The notes under the pieces were generated by a model that was not told where the DNA came from, did no database searches, and was given only the letters and a program-made list of their open reading frames with translations. The translations under genes and the position numbers were made by a program. This document shows positions 8,064-15,243 of a stretch of 37,945 nucleotides of DNA, piece by piece; position 1 is the stretch's first letter; each line of letters opens with the position of its first letter. The DNA lies in contig JAFYQB010000154.1 in the NCBI GenBank assembly GCA_017547285.1, positions 1-37,945 on the forward strand. The letters are read 5' to 3'. The DNA is from Clostridia bacterium. Lineage in GTDB: Bacteria; Bacillota; Clostridia; Christensenellales; Aristaeellaceae.

Positions 8064-9077
8064 TTATTTCCATGTCTGACCGAAACCGAATACAGACCAG
8101 TGATCGGTGTGCAGGGTGTACTGCACCAGCGGATCAGTCTGCATTTCTTCGGGCAGCTCACTCATATTATACTGCAATTTGTTGCGATCATCCACGCCGA
8201 TTAAGTTGTTTGCCTTTTTGCTGTCATACAGGAAGCAGTAGCTCTTGACGGTGTTGGACATGTTGCCTTCCACCGTGGTCACGGCATACACGCCGTCACC
8301 CATATCCTTTACATCAGTGACCGAACCGATGTGCACGGTGCGGTAGGCATTGCTCATGTCGGCATAGATAACGGTGTATCCGGGCTTGGGCACATCCACA
8401 AAGCGCTCCAGCGACCAGAAGCCGTCGTACTGGTTGCCAACCTGTCCCTCACGGAAGAACTGCACCATATTGGGGTTGGCGGTATCTACTTCTTTTTCGC
8501 CCAGGGGCTGATTGCCGCTGGCGTTGGCACAGTAGATGGTGAACACGGCGCACCAGCCAACTTCCTTCTTACGGCCGTAGTACCACTTGGCATACTGGTT
8601 GTACTTGGGCAGCCTGGCACGCTTCACGGAGTAGAACTCTCGGTTGAGCACATACACGTAGTTTTTAATGGTTTCGGGCAGCTGGTCATCGCCTACGGTT
8701 ACGGTGTAGGTATGCGTGCCGTCTGCCAGTTTGCAGGTAACCGTCGCTTCACCGGGAGCGACGCCGGTCATCACGCCGTTTTCCGAAATGGTCACGATGC
8801 TTTCATCCGAGGAGGAGAAAGTGCCGCTCATCTCCGGATAGGCATATTCCGCCTGTTCATCATAGGGGATGATACCAGGATTCACGCAGGGCGCATAAGC
8901 GCTGTCGCCGGTGTGCAGAGCGTAGGTTCCGTTGGCTTCGCCAATCTGCGCGGGGGTGCGAAGATTGGCAAGGGCTTCATCAAAGAGCGGGTCCAGTTCA
9001 CTGGCAGCCATGACTGCGTTGGGCAAAAGCATGATCATCGCGCACAGAATCAAAAACAAACGGCGCAGAACATTCAT
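8064..9077 (-). CDS. Secreted protein with Big2 and CHAP-like domains
   Basis: The 337-residue protein starts with a signal peptide (RRLFLILCAMIMLLPNAVMAA). A bacterial Ig-like Big2 domain follows at about 75-128 (SSSDESIVTISENGVMTGV, PGEATVT). The C-terminal half fits a CHAP cysteine amidase/peptidase: C176 in GWCAVF, H249 in TVHIGSV, and VEGN near 270 as the last polar residue. It probably cuts peptidoglycan peptides or crosslinks outside the cell. The ATG at 9077 is chosen because it lies 10 bases after AGGAG. In-frame ATGs at 9083 and 9086 are closer than usual but possible. Confidence 0.8.
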   Translation of the reverse strand: MNVLRRLFLILCAMIMLLPNAVMAASELDPLFDEALANLRTPAQIGEANGTYALHTGDSAYAPCVNPGIIPYDEQAEYAYPEMSGTFSSSDESIVTISENGVMTGVAPGEATVTCKLADGTHTYTVTVGDDQLPETIKNYVYVLNREFYSVKRARLPKYNQYAKWYYGRKKEVGWCAVFTIYCANASGNQPLGEKEVDTANPNMVQFFREGQVGNQYDGFWSLERFVDVPKPGYTVIYADMSNAYRTVHIGSVTDVKDMGDGVYAVTTVEGNMSNTVKSYCFLYDSKKANNLIGVDDRNKLQYNMSELPEEMQTDPLVQYTLHTDHWSVFGFGQTWK

Positions 9078-9109
9078 TTTCATCATACTCCTTCGGTGTT
9101 ATCAAATGT

Positions 9110-9118
9110 ATTATACCA
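9110..9118 (-). promoter_or_regulatory. Extended -10 promoter of the CHAP gene
   Basis: On the minus strand TGG-TATAAT (9118-9110) is a perfect extended -10. The -35 is weak (TTTTCT at 17 bases). Transcription would start about 25 bases before the ribosome site. Confidence 0.7.
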
Positions 9119-9140
9119 TATCTTTTTTCAAAAGAAAATC

Positions 9141-9180
9141 AAAAAAAGCTGCCCGTTCCGCAGCAGAACAGACAGCTTTT
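9141..9180 (-). terminator. Terminator of the 77-residue protein gene
   Basis: On the minus strand AAAAGCTG..GTTC pairs with GAAC..CAGCTTTT, then a run of T. It sits 6 bases after the stop at 9186. Confidence 0.8.
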
Positions 9181-9185
9181 CAAAA

Positions 9186-9419
9186 TTATTTTTCTTCGGC
9201 CAGCCACTTGTCGGCGTTGGCAGCGGACATGCGCTTGATGGCTTCTTCGGCGTACTTGGATTCGGGACCGCCGAAGGTGTACAGGAAGAACTTGCCGCCT
9301 TCGGTCTTGTACAGGCTCTCTTCGTAGCCAGCGGGATCGCCGAACTCGCCCACGGTGCGCTTGGAGATCAGCTCAGAAGCTTCAGTATCGTATTCAACTT
9401 TGCAAATAATTTTCTTCAT
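9186..9419 (-). CDS. Small conserved protein, unknown function
   Basis: This 77-residue soluble protein has no signal or membrane segment. The middle (ESLYKTEGGKFFLYTFGGPESKYAEE) and the C-terminal A-x-x-W (NADKWLAE) resemble a widespread family of small hypothetical proteins I have seen in Bacillota and Proteobacteria, which carry LYRT-x-GxFFL-x-GxGG and an A-x-x-W end. No catalytic residues are evident. GGAAAGGG upstream supports the ATG at 9419, and the longer frame reaching 9569 lacks a ribosome site. The gene is transcribed alone. Confidence 0.82.
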   Translation of the reverse strand: MKKIICKVEYDTEASELISKRTVGEFGDPAGYEESLYKTEGGKFFLYTFGGPESKYAEEAIKRMSAANADKWLAEEK

Positions 9420-9449
9420 GGGATATCCCTTTCCTTTTCTCTGCCGGAT

Positions 9450-9510
9450 GATATCAAATGCAAACCGGCAATCAAAATTGTCAAATGCTTTTTTCAAAGC
9501 GTTTGATATC
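9450..9510. repeat. Inverted GATATCAAAYGC words in the leader of the 77-residue gene
   Basis: GATATCAAATGC (9450-9461) and GCGTTTGATATC (9499-9510) are inverted copies with 11 of 12 bases matching. A third partial copy, TCAAATGC, is at 9481-9488. The upstream copy overlaps the -10 box. Spacing and symmetry suggest regulator half-sites. Confidence 0.45.
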
Positions 9511-9536
9511 TTAACACAGTTTTGGCAAAATGACAA
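9508..9536 (-). promoter_or_regulatory. Promoter of the 77-residue protein gene
   Basis: On the minus strand TTGTCA (9536-9531), a 17-base spacer and TAAGAT (9513-9508). The leader is about 80 bases and holds repeated TTTGATATC-like words. Confidence 0.6.
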
Positions 9537-9577
9537 CACCCTTCCAAAAAGTTGCAGAATGAAAACCAAAGTTTTCC

Positions 9578-9608
9578 AAAAAAACGCACCGCTTGTTTAA
9601 GCGGTGCG
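9578..9608 (-). terminator. Terminator of rubredoxin
   Basis: A perfect 10-bp stem (CGCACCGCTT with AAGCGGTGCG) and 4-base loop, read on the minus strand, is followed by seven T. It lies 14 bases after the stop. Confidence 0.93.
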
Positions 9609-9622
9609 CCAAATTATATTGA

Positions 9623-9778
9623 TCAAACCGGAGTGAAAGCATCCTTGCCAAGGCCGCAGACCGGGCAAACCCAATCTTCGGGAATATCTTCCCAGGCGGT
9701 GCCGGGGGCGATGCCGCCGTCGGGGTCGCCAAGTGCGGGATCGTAGATGTAAGAGCAGGGACATTCATATTTGGTCAT
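9623..9778 (-). CDS. Rubredoxin with a shortened first iron-binding knuckle
   Basis: This 51-residue electron carrier has the canonical body ([35 protein letters not shown]). The second pair is the usual CPVCG. The first is C-P-C-S-Y, one residue shorter than the normal C-x-x-C-G-Y, so the iron site must be altered or the knuckle distorted. AAGGAGG 8 bases upstream fixes the start at 9778. It follows reverse rubrerythrin copy 1 by 89 bases with no clear terminator, so the two are probably co-transcribed and may be redox partners. Confidence 0.93.
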   Translation of the reverse strand: MTKYECPCSYIYDPALGDPDGGIAPGTAWEDIPEDWVCPVCGLGKDAFTPV

Positions 9779-9867
9779 CAGCGTATCCTCCTTAAATGGT
9801 CTCTCCTTCATTGTGGCGCAGCAGCTGCTCCTCTATGCAGCCCGCCGCTGTGCCGCAGAAGGGGGTA

Positions 9868-10407
9868 TCAGCCGAAGTAGCGCTTCAGCAGGCCTTCGAA
9901 AGCCTTGCCGTGGCGGGCCTCGTCGCGGGCCATTTCATGCACGGTGTCATGGATAGCGTCCAGGTTCAGTTTCTTGGCCATCAGAGCCAGGTCGAACTTG
10001 CCCTGGGTAGCGCCGTTCTCGGCGTCCACGCGCATTTCGAGGTTCTTCTTGGTGGAGTCGGTCACTACTTCGCCCAGCAGCTCGGCAAACATGGCGGCAT
10101 GGCCGGCTTCTTCGTAGGCAGCCTTTTCCCAGTACAGGCCGATCTCGGGGTAGCCTTCACGGTGAGCGACGCGGGCCATGGCCAGGTACATGCCGACCTC
10201 GGTGCATTCGCCCATGAAGTTCTCGCGCAGACCCTGCTTGATTTCTTCGGGAGCGTCCTTGGCTATGCCAACAATGTGCTCGGCAGCCCAAACCTTATCG
10301 GCAGCCATTTCATCAAACTTGGTCTGGGGAGCCTTGCAGACAGGGCAGCGCTCGGGAGCCTCGGAACCTTCGTGAACATAACCGCAAACCTTACATACAA
10401 ACTTCAT
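9868..10407 (-). CDS. Reverse rubrerythrin, copy 1
   Basis: This 179-residue cytoplasmic protein has a rubredoxin-like domain at the N-terminus (C5, C8, C21, C24 in [11 protein letters not shown] and RCPVC) followed by a ferritin-like diiron domain. That order is the reverse of classical rubrerythrin. Diiron ligands lie in [27 protein letters not shown] and the C-terminal [12 protein letters not shown]. The family reduces H2O2 and O2 with NADH-derived electrons in clostridia. It ends one residue short of the other copies (YFG instead of YFGK). GGAGG precedes the ATG at 10407. It is almost identical to copy 2 apart from a few N-terminal changes. Confidence 0.95.
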   Translation of the reverse strand: MKFVCKVCGYVHEGSEAPERCPVCKAPQTKFDEMAADKVWAAEHIVGIAKDAPEEIKQGLRENFMGECTEVGMYLAMARVAHREGYPEIGLYWEKAAYEEAGHAAMFAELLGEVVTDSTKKNLEMRVDAENGATQGKFDLALMAKKLNLDAIHDTVHEMARDEARHGKAFEGLLKRYFG

Positions 10408-10461
10408 GATTGTTTCCTCCTTCAATTATCTATATCCTGCTTTTTGATCTTCTTGCGTTGG

Positions 10462-10482
10462 GCAGGCTGTGTTTCAGCTTGC
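10462..10482 (-). promoter_or_regulatory. 5' leader hairpin of reverse rubrerythrin copy 1
   Basis: On the minus strand GCAAGCTG pairs with CAGCCTGC with one mismatch around AAACA. It begins about 7 bases after the -10, so it would be at or near the very 5' end of the mRNA. Confidence 0.55.
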
Positions 10483-10488
10483 ATATAT

Positions 10489-10516
10489 GGTATACACAGC
10501 GCGCGGAGATGTGAAA
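10489..10516 (-). promoter_or_regulatory. Promoter of reverse rubrerythrin copy 1
   Basis: On the minus strand TTTCAC (10516-10511), a 16-base spacer and TATACC (10494-10489). The same TGTTTCAC word and spacing stand before copy 2 and, with a 17-base spacer, before copy 3. Confidence 0.65.
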
Positions 10517-10562
10517 CACATTTTTTGAAAATCTTTATTTGATGCTGTTCTCTGATGACTGC

Positions 10563-10592
10563 TTGACAACCGTATCCTCTGCCCTTTATAAT
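10563..10592 (+). promoter_or_regulatory. Consensus sigma-A promoter of the URO-D-family gene
   Basis: TTGACA (10563-10568), an 18-base spacer and TATAAT (10587-10592): both hexamers are perfect. It is divergent from the copy 1 promoter, with about 46 bases between the two -35 boxes. Confidence 0.88.
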
Positions 10593-10633
10593 TCGAATCA
10601 AAAGACAGACAATTGTACACGGAGGATCATGAT

Positions 10634-11656
10634 ATGACTGGCCGGGAACGTTTGCAGGCTATTCTTAATCATCATAGCGATCATTGTGGCTTCTGGCACG
10701 GATGCCCCAATCCTGCCAGCACTGACCATTTGTTTCGCATGTTTCATGTGAAGGATGATTTTGAACTGGGTCTTAGGTTGGGCAGCTGCTGCCGATGGAT
10801 TCAACCGGAAAGCTTTGGCTTATACAGGCACCCGGAAAACAAACCCATGTTTGATGTTCTGAACGGACAAAAACGCATATCACACAATCAGGATGGTGTG
10901 TTTGCCAACTGTGAAAACGTGGCTGAGGTAGACGCTTTTGCGTGGCCGGAGGAAAAGTACATTGACTTTTCTTCAACACTTGCGGAAATAGACCGCGCGG
11001 CAGCTGCCGGTCAGGCGGTATTGTCCGGTTCATGGTCGTGCTTTTTCCATAATGTATGCGATTTCTTTGGCATGGAAAACTATTTTGTGAAAATGTATAC
11101 CGATCCGGATGTGGTGGAAGCAGTAACGGAACATGTGGTGGATTTTTATCTGCGCATCAACGAAAAGCTGTTTGCTCAGGCTGCACACAAAATTGATATG
11201 TTCTTTTTTGGCAACGATTTTGGAAGCCAGCTGGATACGCTGATTTCGCCGGAGATGTTCGACCGTTTTGTGATGCCTGCTTTTGTCAAATTTACGGAGC
11301 AGGCGCACCGTCATGGCATGAAAGTGCTCTTGCATTCCTGCGGCTCTATCCATCGGGTGATTCCCCGCCTGATTGATGCCGGTGTTGATGCGCTGCATCC
11401 CATTCAGGCGCAGGCGGCCCATATGGACGCCGAAACCCTTGCCCGCGAGTTTAACGGCAAGGTGGTTTTTGTGGGCGGTGTAGACACCCAGCGTCTGCTT
11501 CCCAATGCCACGCCCCGGCAGGTGAAAGAGGAGGTTTACCGGCTGCGCGAGCTTTTCGGTCCCAATTTTGTGGTGTCTCCCAGCCACGAATCCATTCTGC
11601 CGGATGTGCCGTGGGAAAACGTGCAGGCGATGGCCGAAGCTGCGGCAGAATCGTAA
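10634..11656 (+). CDS. Uroporphyrinogen decarboxylase-family protein (not HemE)
   Basis: This 340-residue cytoplasmic protein has the URO-D fold signature in its second half (LLHSCGSIHRVIPRLID, GVDALHPIQ, VVFVGGVDTQRLLP). The H-x-C pair in LHSCG is the zinc site of the MtaA/CmuA methyltransferase branch. The usual third ligand near the C-terminus is replaced by SPSHESILPDVP, a pattern I recognise from an uncharacterised branch of the family. No haem genes are near, so HemE is unlikely. Substrate is unknown, with a methyl-transfer or small-molecule lyase role possible. GGAGG 8 bases upstream fixes the ATG at 10634. It stands alone between two reverse rubrerythrin copies. Confidence 0.8.
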   Translation: MTGRERLQAILNHHSDHCGFWHGCPNPASTDHLFRMFHVKDDFELGLRLGSCCRWIQPESFGLYRHPENKPMFDVLNGQKRISHNQDGVFANCENVAEVDAFAWPEEKYIDFSSTLAEIDRAAAAGQAVLSGSWSCFFHNVCDFFGMENYFVKMYTDPDVVEAVTEHVVDFYLRINEKLFAQAAHKIDMFFFGNDFGSQLDTLISPEMFDRFVMPAFVKFTEQAHRHGMKVLLHSCGSIHRVIPRLIDAGVDALHPIQAQAAHMDAETLAREFNGKVVFVGGVDTQRLLPNATPRQVKEEVYRLRELFGPNFVVSPSHESILPDVPWENVQAMAEAAAES

Positions 11657-11664
11657 AGCCTCTG

Positions 11665-11709
11665 AATAGATAAAGGACAGTCCTGTTTGGAACTGTCCTT
11701 TATCTATTT
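11665..11709 (+). terminator. Terminator of the URO-D-family gene
   Basis: A long perfect inverted repeat, 11665-11681 with 11692-11708 (17 bp), around a 10-base loop. The stem foot is AT-rich rather than a pure T-run. Confidence 0.8.
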
Positions 11710-11711
11710 GC

Positions 11712-11746
11712 AAAAAGGGACCACCCTTTTCAGAGTGATCCCCTTG
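11712..11746 (-). terminator. Terminator of reverse rubrerythrin copy 2
   Basis: On the minus strand AAGGGGATCACTCT pairs with AGGGTGGTCCCTT, with a few mismatches, followed by TTTTTGC. Confidence 0.75.
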
Positions 11747-11771
11747 AAAACCCTTGATTTATAAGGATTTC

Positions 11772-12314
11772 TTACTTACCGAAGTAGCGGTTCAGCAGGC
11801 CTTCGAAAGCCTTGCCATGGCGGGCCTCGTCGCGGGCCATTTCATGCACGGTGTCATGGATAGCGTCCAGATTCAGTTTCTTGGCCATCAGAGCCAGGTC
11901 GAACTTGCCCTGGGTAGCGCCGTTCTCGGCATCCACGCGCATTTCGAGGTTCTTCTTGGTGGAGTCGGTCACCACTTCGCCCAGCAGCTCGGCAAACATG
12001 GCGGCATGGCCGGCTTCTTCGTAGGCAGCCTTTTCCCAGTACAGGCCGATCTCGGGGTAGCCCTCACGGTGAGCGACGCGGGCCATGGCCAGGTACATGC
12101 CGACCTCGGTGCATTCGCCCATGAAGTTCTCGCGCAGACCCTGCTTGATTTCTTCGGGAGCGTCCTTGGCTACGCCAACAATGTGCTCGGCAGCCCAAAC
12201 CTTATCGGCAGCCATGACATCGAACTTGGACTGGGGAGCCTTGCAGACGGGGCAGGACTCGGGAGCCTCGGGACCTTCATGAACATAACCGCAAACCTTA
12301 CATACAAACTTCAT
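11772..12314 (-). CDS. Reverse rubrerythrin, copy 2
   Basis: This 180-residue protein has the same domain order and ligands as copy 1. By eye only about six to eight residues differ, mostly in the N-terminal rubredoxin domain (S15P, R20S, T29S, E33V, I48V) plus K to N near the C-terminus. The DNA is nearly identical through the ferritin domain and the promoter, pointing to recent duplication or gene conversion. The R20S change sits beside C21. GAGGAGG precedes the ATG at 12314. The longer frame reaching 12494 runs through the promoter and is not used. Confidence 0.95.
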   Translation of the reverse strand: MKFVCKVCGYVHEGPEAPESCPVCKAPQSKFDVMAADKVWAAEHIVGVAKDAPEEIKQGLRENFMGECTEVGMYLAMARVAHREGYPEIGLYWEKAAYEEAGHAAMFAELLGEVVTDSTKKNLEMRVDAENGATQGKFDLALMAKKLNLDAIHDTVHEMARDEARHGKAFEGLLNRYFGK

Positions 12315-12366
12315 AATTGATTTCCTCCTCAAATTTATATAGTGCGTTTTGATTTCCTTTTCTTGG

Positions 12367-12387
12367 GCAGGCTGTGTTTCAGCTTGC
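12367..12387 (-). promoter_or_regulatory. 5' leader hairpin of reverse rubrerythrin copy 2
   Basis: Same sequence as the copy 1 hairpin: GCAAGCTG and CAGCCTGC around AAACA, just after the -10. Confidence 0.55.
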
Positions 12388-12393
12388 ATATAT

Positions 12394-12421
12394 GGTATAC
12401 ACGACCCATAGAGGAGTGAAA
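12394..12421 (-). promoter_or_regulatory. Promoter of reverse rubrerythrin copy 2
   Basis: On the minus strand TTTCAC (12421-12416), a 16-base spacer and TATACC (12399-12394). The spacer differs from copy 1 while both hexamers are kept. Upstream lie repeated TTTTTCAAAAAAC words. Confidence 0.65.
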
Positions 12422-12459
12422 CACGTTTTTTGAAAAAAACGAAAGTTTTTTGAAAAAGT

Positions 12460-13254
12460 TTATCGGCCGGTTTCCTGTGCTTTGTACAGCGCAAAGGCGC
12501 CCTGACGCATCAGGTCCTCCCAGGCGTACACATCGGTTTCATGCCCGGCAAAACAGATCACAAAGGGCTGTTTTGCGTACACAATGCCCACATCATTGCT
12601 CAGGCCGTCATCTTCGCCGGTTTTGTGCGCAATGGGAACCGCGCCGCAGATTCGGCCGTTGAGTTTGTGATCCACCTGCTGAAGCAAAAGCATATCCAGC
12701 GCGTTCTGCGAAACTGCGGGGGATACAAAATCTTGATGGTAGAGCTGCTCCAGCAGCATACCCATTTCACGCAGACAGATCACGTTCTGTTTTCCGGCGC
12801 TGGCGGCCTGTGCATCAAACAAAAGCCGCATCAGCTTTGTTTTTTTCAGGCCCATGGCTGCAAAGCCTTCCGCTGCGCCCTCAATGGATGCGCGGTTGAT
12901 GAGTATATTGGTGGCAGTGTTGTCGCTGATGGAGATCATCAGCCGGCACAATGTGTGGATATCCGCCTCCAGGTCATCGCTGAACAGCGTGAGCGCACCG
13001 CAGATGGGGACCTTGTCCATGGCGGTGACGGTCAGTTTTTCATGCAGGCTCATTCGGCCTGCATGGCATTCGCGCAGAATGTGCATCATCAGCGGCAGCT
13101 TGATCACGCTGGCAGCGGAAAACACGTCATCCGTCCGAACGCTGTATTCCAGACCAGTGACAAGGTTTTTGTAATAAAAGCCTGTGTGTCCGGGAATCGC
13201 CGTCATTTTTTCGGCGATGTCCTCAAGGGCGCGGCGTTCCTTTTCATTTGGCAT
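12460..13254 (-). CDS. Beta-lactamase-fold serine hydrolase without signal peptide
   Basis: This 264-residue protein has the three class A motifs: SVIK (S49, K52), SDN (110-112) and KTG (211-213). The omega-loop glutamate that activates water for lactam hydrolysis is not seen; the stretch around 143-157 reads [14 protein letters not shown]. There is no export signal, so it is predicted to be cytoplasmic. True beta-lactam resistance is therefore doubtful, and an esterase, amidase or peptidase acting on a small molecule is more plausible. It starts 18 bases after the amidohydrolase gene, so both are likely on one transcript and may act in sequence. I saw no clear terminator after it. Confidence 0.8.
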   Translation of the reverse strand: MPNEKERRALEDIAEKMTAIPGHTGFYYKNLVTGLEYSVRTDDVFSAASVIKLPLMMHILRECHAGRMSLHEKLTVTAMDKVPICGALTLFSDDLEADIHTLCRLMISISDNTATNILINRASIEGAAEGFAAMGLKKTKLMRLLFDAQAASAGKQNVICLREMGMLLEQLYHQDFVSPAVSQNALDMLLLQQVDHKLNGRICGAVPIAHKTGEDDGLSNDVGIVYAKQPFVICFAGHETDVYAWEDLMRQGAFALYKAQETGR

Positions 13255-13272
13255 AATGGTTGTCCTCGCCGG

Positions 13273-14547
13273 TTATTTTCCGGTTTCAAAAATGGATTTG
13301 GGATTGTCGTAGAACATGCGTTTGGCCATCCATTTGGCGTCATCCAGATCAAAAATACCGTCTTCCACCTTTTGGGCCAGCACCTTGCTTATGTTCCGGC
13401 GCGCCATGAGCTGGTGGGCGTATACTGCATCCGGAATGATGTAGTCGCCGCCAAAGGCAATGATTTTGCTGACGGGTACGCTGTCCAGCCAGTCGTCCAG
13501 CGCGTTGATGCAGGCGGCGGGGGAGATGATATGCGCCCAGCACATATCCAGATATACATTGGCAAACATTTTACCCAGTGCGGACATGACGTGCTGATAT
13601 GGATAGCCGATATGGAACAGATCGAATTTGACATTCGGATACTGGATGAACAGGTTGCTCAGCAGAGAAGGATCGCTGTTGGCGATGAGGTTGCGACCGC
13701 TTTCCTGCAGGCCTGTGTGAATCTGGCAGGTCAGGCCGCGCTGGTTGGCATAGCGCATGATGTAGTGCAGCATATAATCCTGGAACGCCTGCGTGGACTG
13801 CGGCAGAACAGGGTTCCATGTGGGGCCTTTGCGCTGCTCAAGCACATTTCGGAAACAGGCTTCCGCTTCGTGGTAAGGTGTGTTTGCAAAATACAGCGAG
13901 CGACGGTAAGCAGCGTGCAGCTTCAAAGCTACCGCGCCCTGCTCGCAGGCATGATCCAATTCGAGGGTGCAGGCTTCCAGCCAATCGTCAAAACTAGTAA
14001 GACAGATCCCTGTATCGCATTCCATATCATCAAGACATTTCCAGTTTTTGAAGAAAATCAGGTTATCGATACTGAAAGACGTGCGGAAATACGTGGGATC
14101 ATAATCCAGATCGTTGTCCAGCACGCTATATTCAATGCGGGACATTTCCTTAAGCACCTTGCGGTACTGGCTGTGTCCTGGCGCCAGTGTTTTTACAAAG
14201 GCCTCGTTCAGTCCTTCAACCGTGCTGCCGTCAATACGATCCGCGCCGTATAGGGAACGCACAGTCAGATCCAGCGCACGGCCATAGGCGGTGTTGCGCG
14301 CCAGTTTCCAGTAAGGTTCAACGGCTTTCCAGCGTTCCATAAGCGGTTTGCCTGGATCACGGATCGCCTCCACTTGCTGAAACGTCATGCCAGCAGCCAT
14401 CAGATCGTTGCTGAAATAGTGCGCCAGATATTCGCGCAGAATATCGGTTTCTGTTTCGCGGCGATGCTCCCATGAGGGCAAATGCTCATGGGAATCGATG
14501 ATGGTAAGCGTATTCACATATTCAAAAATGGAATCATAGGCAGTCAT
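13273..14547 (-). CDS. Amidohydrolase-superfamily protein
   Basis: This 424-residue cytoplasmic TIM-barrel hydrolase shows the superfamily metal ligands in order: H20-x-H22 in DSHEHL, a Lys in ALKLHAAYRR, His in QIHTGLQE, His in FHIGYPY and Asp in FGGDY. The pattern resembles the amidohydrolase-2/uronate isomerase branch. That branch includes decarboxylases, lactonases and uronate isomerases, so the reaction cannot be fixed. AAGGAGG 7 bases upstream sets the start at 14547. It is the first gene of a two-gene operon with the serine hydrolase. Confidence 0.85.
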   Translation of the reverse strand: MTAYDSIFEYVNTLTIIDSHEHLPSWEHRRETETDILREYLAHYFSNDLMAAGMTFQQVEAIRDPGKPLMERWKAVEPYWKLARNTAYGRALDLTVRSLYGADRIDGSTVEGLNEAFVKTLAPGHSQYRKVLKEMSRIEYSVLDNDLDYDPTYFRTSFSIDNLIFFKNWKCLDDMECDTGICLTSFDDWLEACTLELDHACEQGAVALKLHAAYRRSLYFANTPYHEAEACFRNVLEQRKGPTWNPVLPQSTQAFQDYMLHYIMRYANQRGLTCQIHTGLQESGRNLIANSDPSLLSNLFIQYPNVKFDLFHIGYPYQHVMSALGKMFANVYLDMCWAHIISPAACINALDDWLDSVPVSKIIAFGGDYIIPDAVYAHQLMARRNISKVLAQKVEDGIFDLDDAKWMAKRMFYDNPKSIFETGK

Positions 14548-14592
14548 GGACAGGCCTCCTTCAACGAACAGGAAGAAAATCACGTTGATACA

Positions 14593-14621
14593 ATTATAGC
14601 ATTCTGCGGAGGGGAAAACAA
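14593..14621 (-). promoter_or_regulatory. Promoter of the amidohydrolase operon
   Basis: On the minus strand TTGTTT (14621-14616), a 17-base spacer and TATAAT (14598-14593), preceded by TGC (extended -10). Confidence 0.75.
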
Positions 14622-14625
14622 GGCA

Positions 14626-14650
14626 TCAAAAAACCGCCCTGAAGGGCGGC
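14626..14650 (-). terminator. Terminator of the secreted split-barrel gene
   Basis: On the minus strand CCGCCCT and AGGGCGG form a 7-bp GC stem with a 2-base centre, followed by six T. Confidence 0.88.
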
Positions 14651-14668
14651 TTTGGGGAAAACGGAGGA

Positions 14669-15154
14669 TCAGCCCAGGGGCTTCACTTCCACGATTTCAA
14701 AGAACAGGGCGCCGGGGCGGGCAGCATCGGCGTTCAGCTTTTCAACGATGGCCTGATCCTCAATGGCCACGAAGCGGATACGGGCGCCGGAAACGGCGTA
14801 GGGCTTGGCGTCGGCTTCGGGATTGGCGGCGTACACAGCCAGACCGTTGCCGTTGGCCAGCAGATTGGCCTTGGACTGGTTCTCGGCCAGACCCAGCTGC
14901 AGGTAGTACTTGTCATCCAGCTTCTTGATGGCGAAGATGAAGTACGCGGTGTTGGGGGTGCCGTCGGGATTGGTGGTGCTGATCAGATAGCAGCCGGACT
15001 GGCCGTTCACGGCGTTCATCAGATCATCGCCGGTCAGGGCATTGGCGGCATAGTAGTCCGCAACGGAAGCGGTGGCGAAGGTATCGGCTTCGGTAGCAAA
15101 GGCCATGGGCATGACCATCATCAGGGCAACGAACAGAACCAGGAACTTCTTCAT
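14669..15154 (-). CDS. Secreted FMN-binding split-barrel-like protein
   Basis: This 161-residue protein begins with a signal peptide (MKKFLVLFVALMMVMPMAFA, cut after about residue 20). The rest resembles the pyridoxamine-phosphate-oxidase split barrel: a substrate/flavin strand (GCYLISTTNPDGTPNTAYF), a strand-helix (YYLQLGLAENQSKANLLA) and a GARIRFV strand. That fold is normally cytoplasmic, so an exported member is unusual. Flavin binding and activity are inferred only from the fold. AAAGGATGG upstream supports the ATG at 15154. It has its own promoter and terminator. Confidence 0.72.
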   Translation of the reverse strand: MKKFLVLFVALMMVMPMAFATEADTFATASVADYYAANALTGDDLMNAVNGQSGCYLISTTNPDGTPNTAYFIFAIKKLDDKYYLQLGLAENQSKANLLANGNGLAVYAANPEADAKPYAVSGARIRFVAIEDQAIVEKLNADAARPGALFFEIVEVKPLG

Positions 15155-15189
15155 GGGGAAACCATCCTTTCTGATTTGGGGATAGGAAT

Positions 15190-15218
15190 ACCATAACAAA
15201 TCGTTAATTATTTGTCAA
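15190..15218 (-). promoter_or_regulatory. Promoter of the secreted split-barrel gene
   Basis: On the minus strand TTGACA (15218-15213), a 17-base spacer and TATGGT (15195-15190). Confidence 0.75.
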
Positions 15219-15243
15219 TATATCCGTGCGGCATTGAAACATT

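Noticed and set aside
10634..11656. HemE, the haem pathway decarboxylase
   Set aside because: The N-terminus and active-site pattern differ from HemE, the HxC zinc motif is present, and no haem genes are nearby.
9868..12314. A composite transposon bounded by the two near-identical rubrerythrin copies
   Set aside because: There is no transposase, no terminal inverted repeats and no target duplications. The repeats are genes with promoters, so simple duplication explains them.
12315..12494. An extended N-terminus for reverse rubrerythrin copy 2
   Set aside because: The extra 60 codons read through the conserved promoter and hairpin. The ATG at 12314 has GAGGAGG and matches the start of the other copies.
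12460..13254. A beta-lactam resistance gene
   Set aside because: There is no export signal and no omega-loop glutamate, so calling it a beta-lactamase would overstate the evidence.
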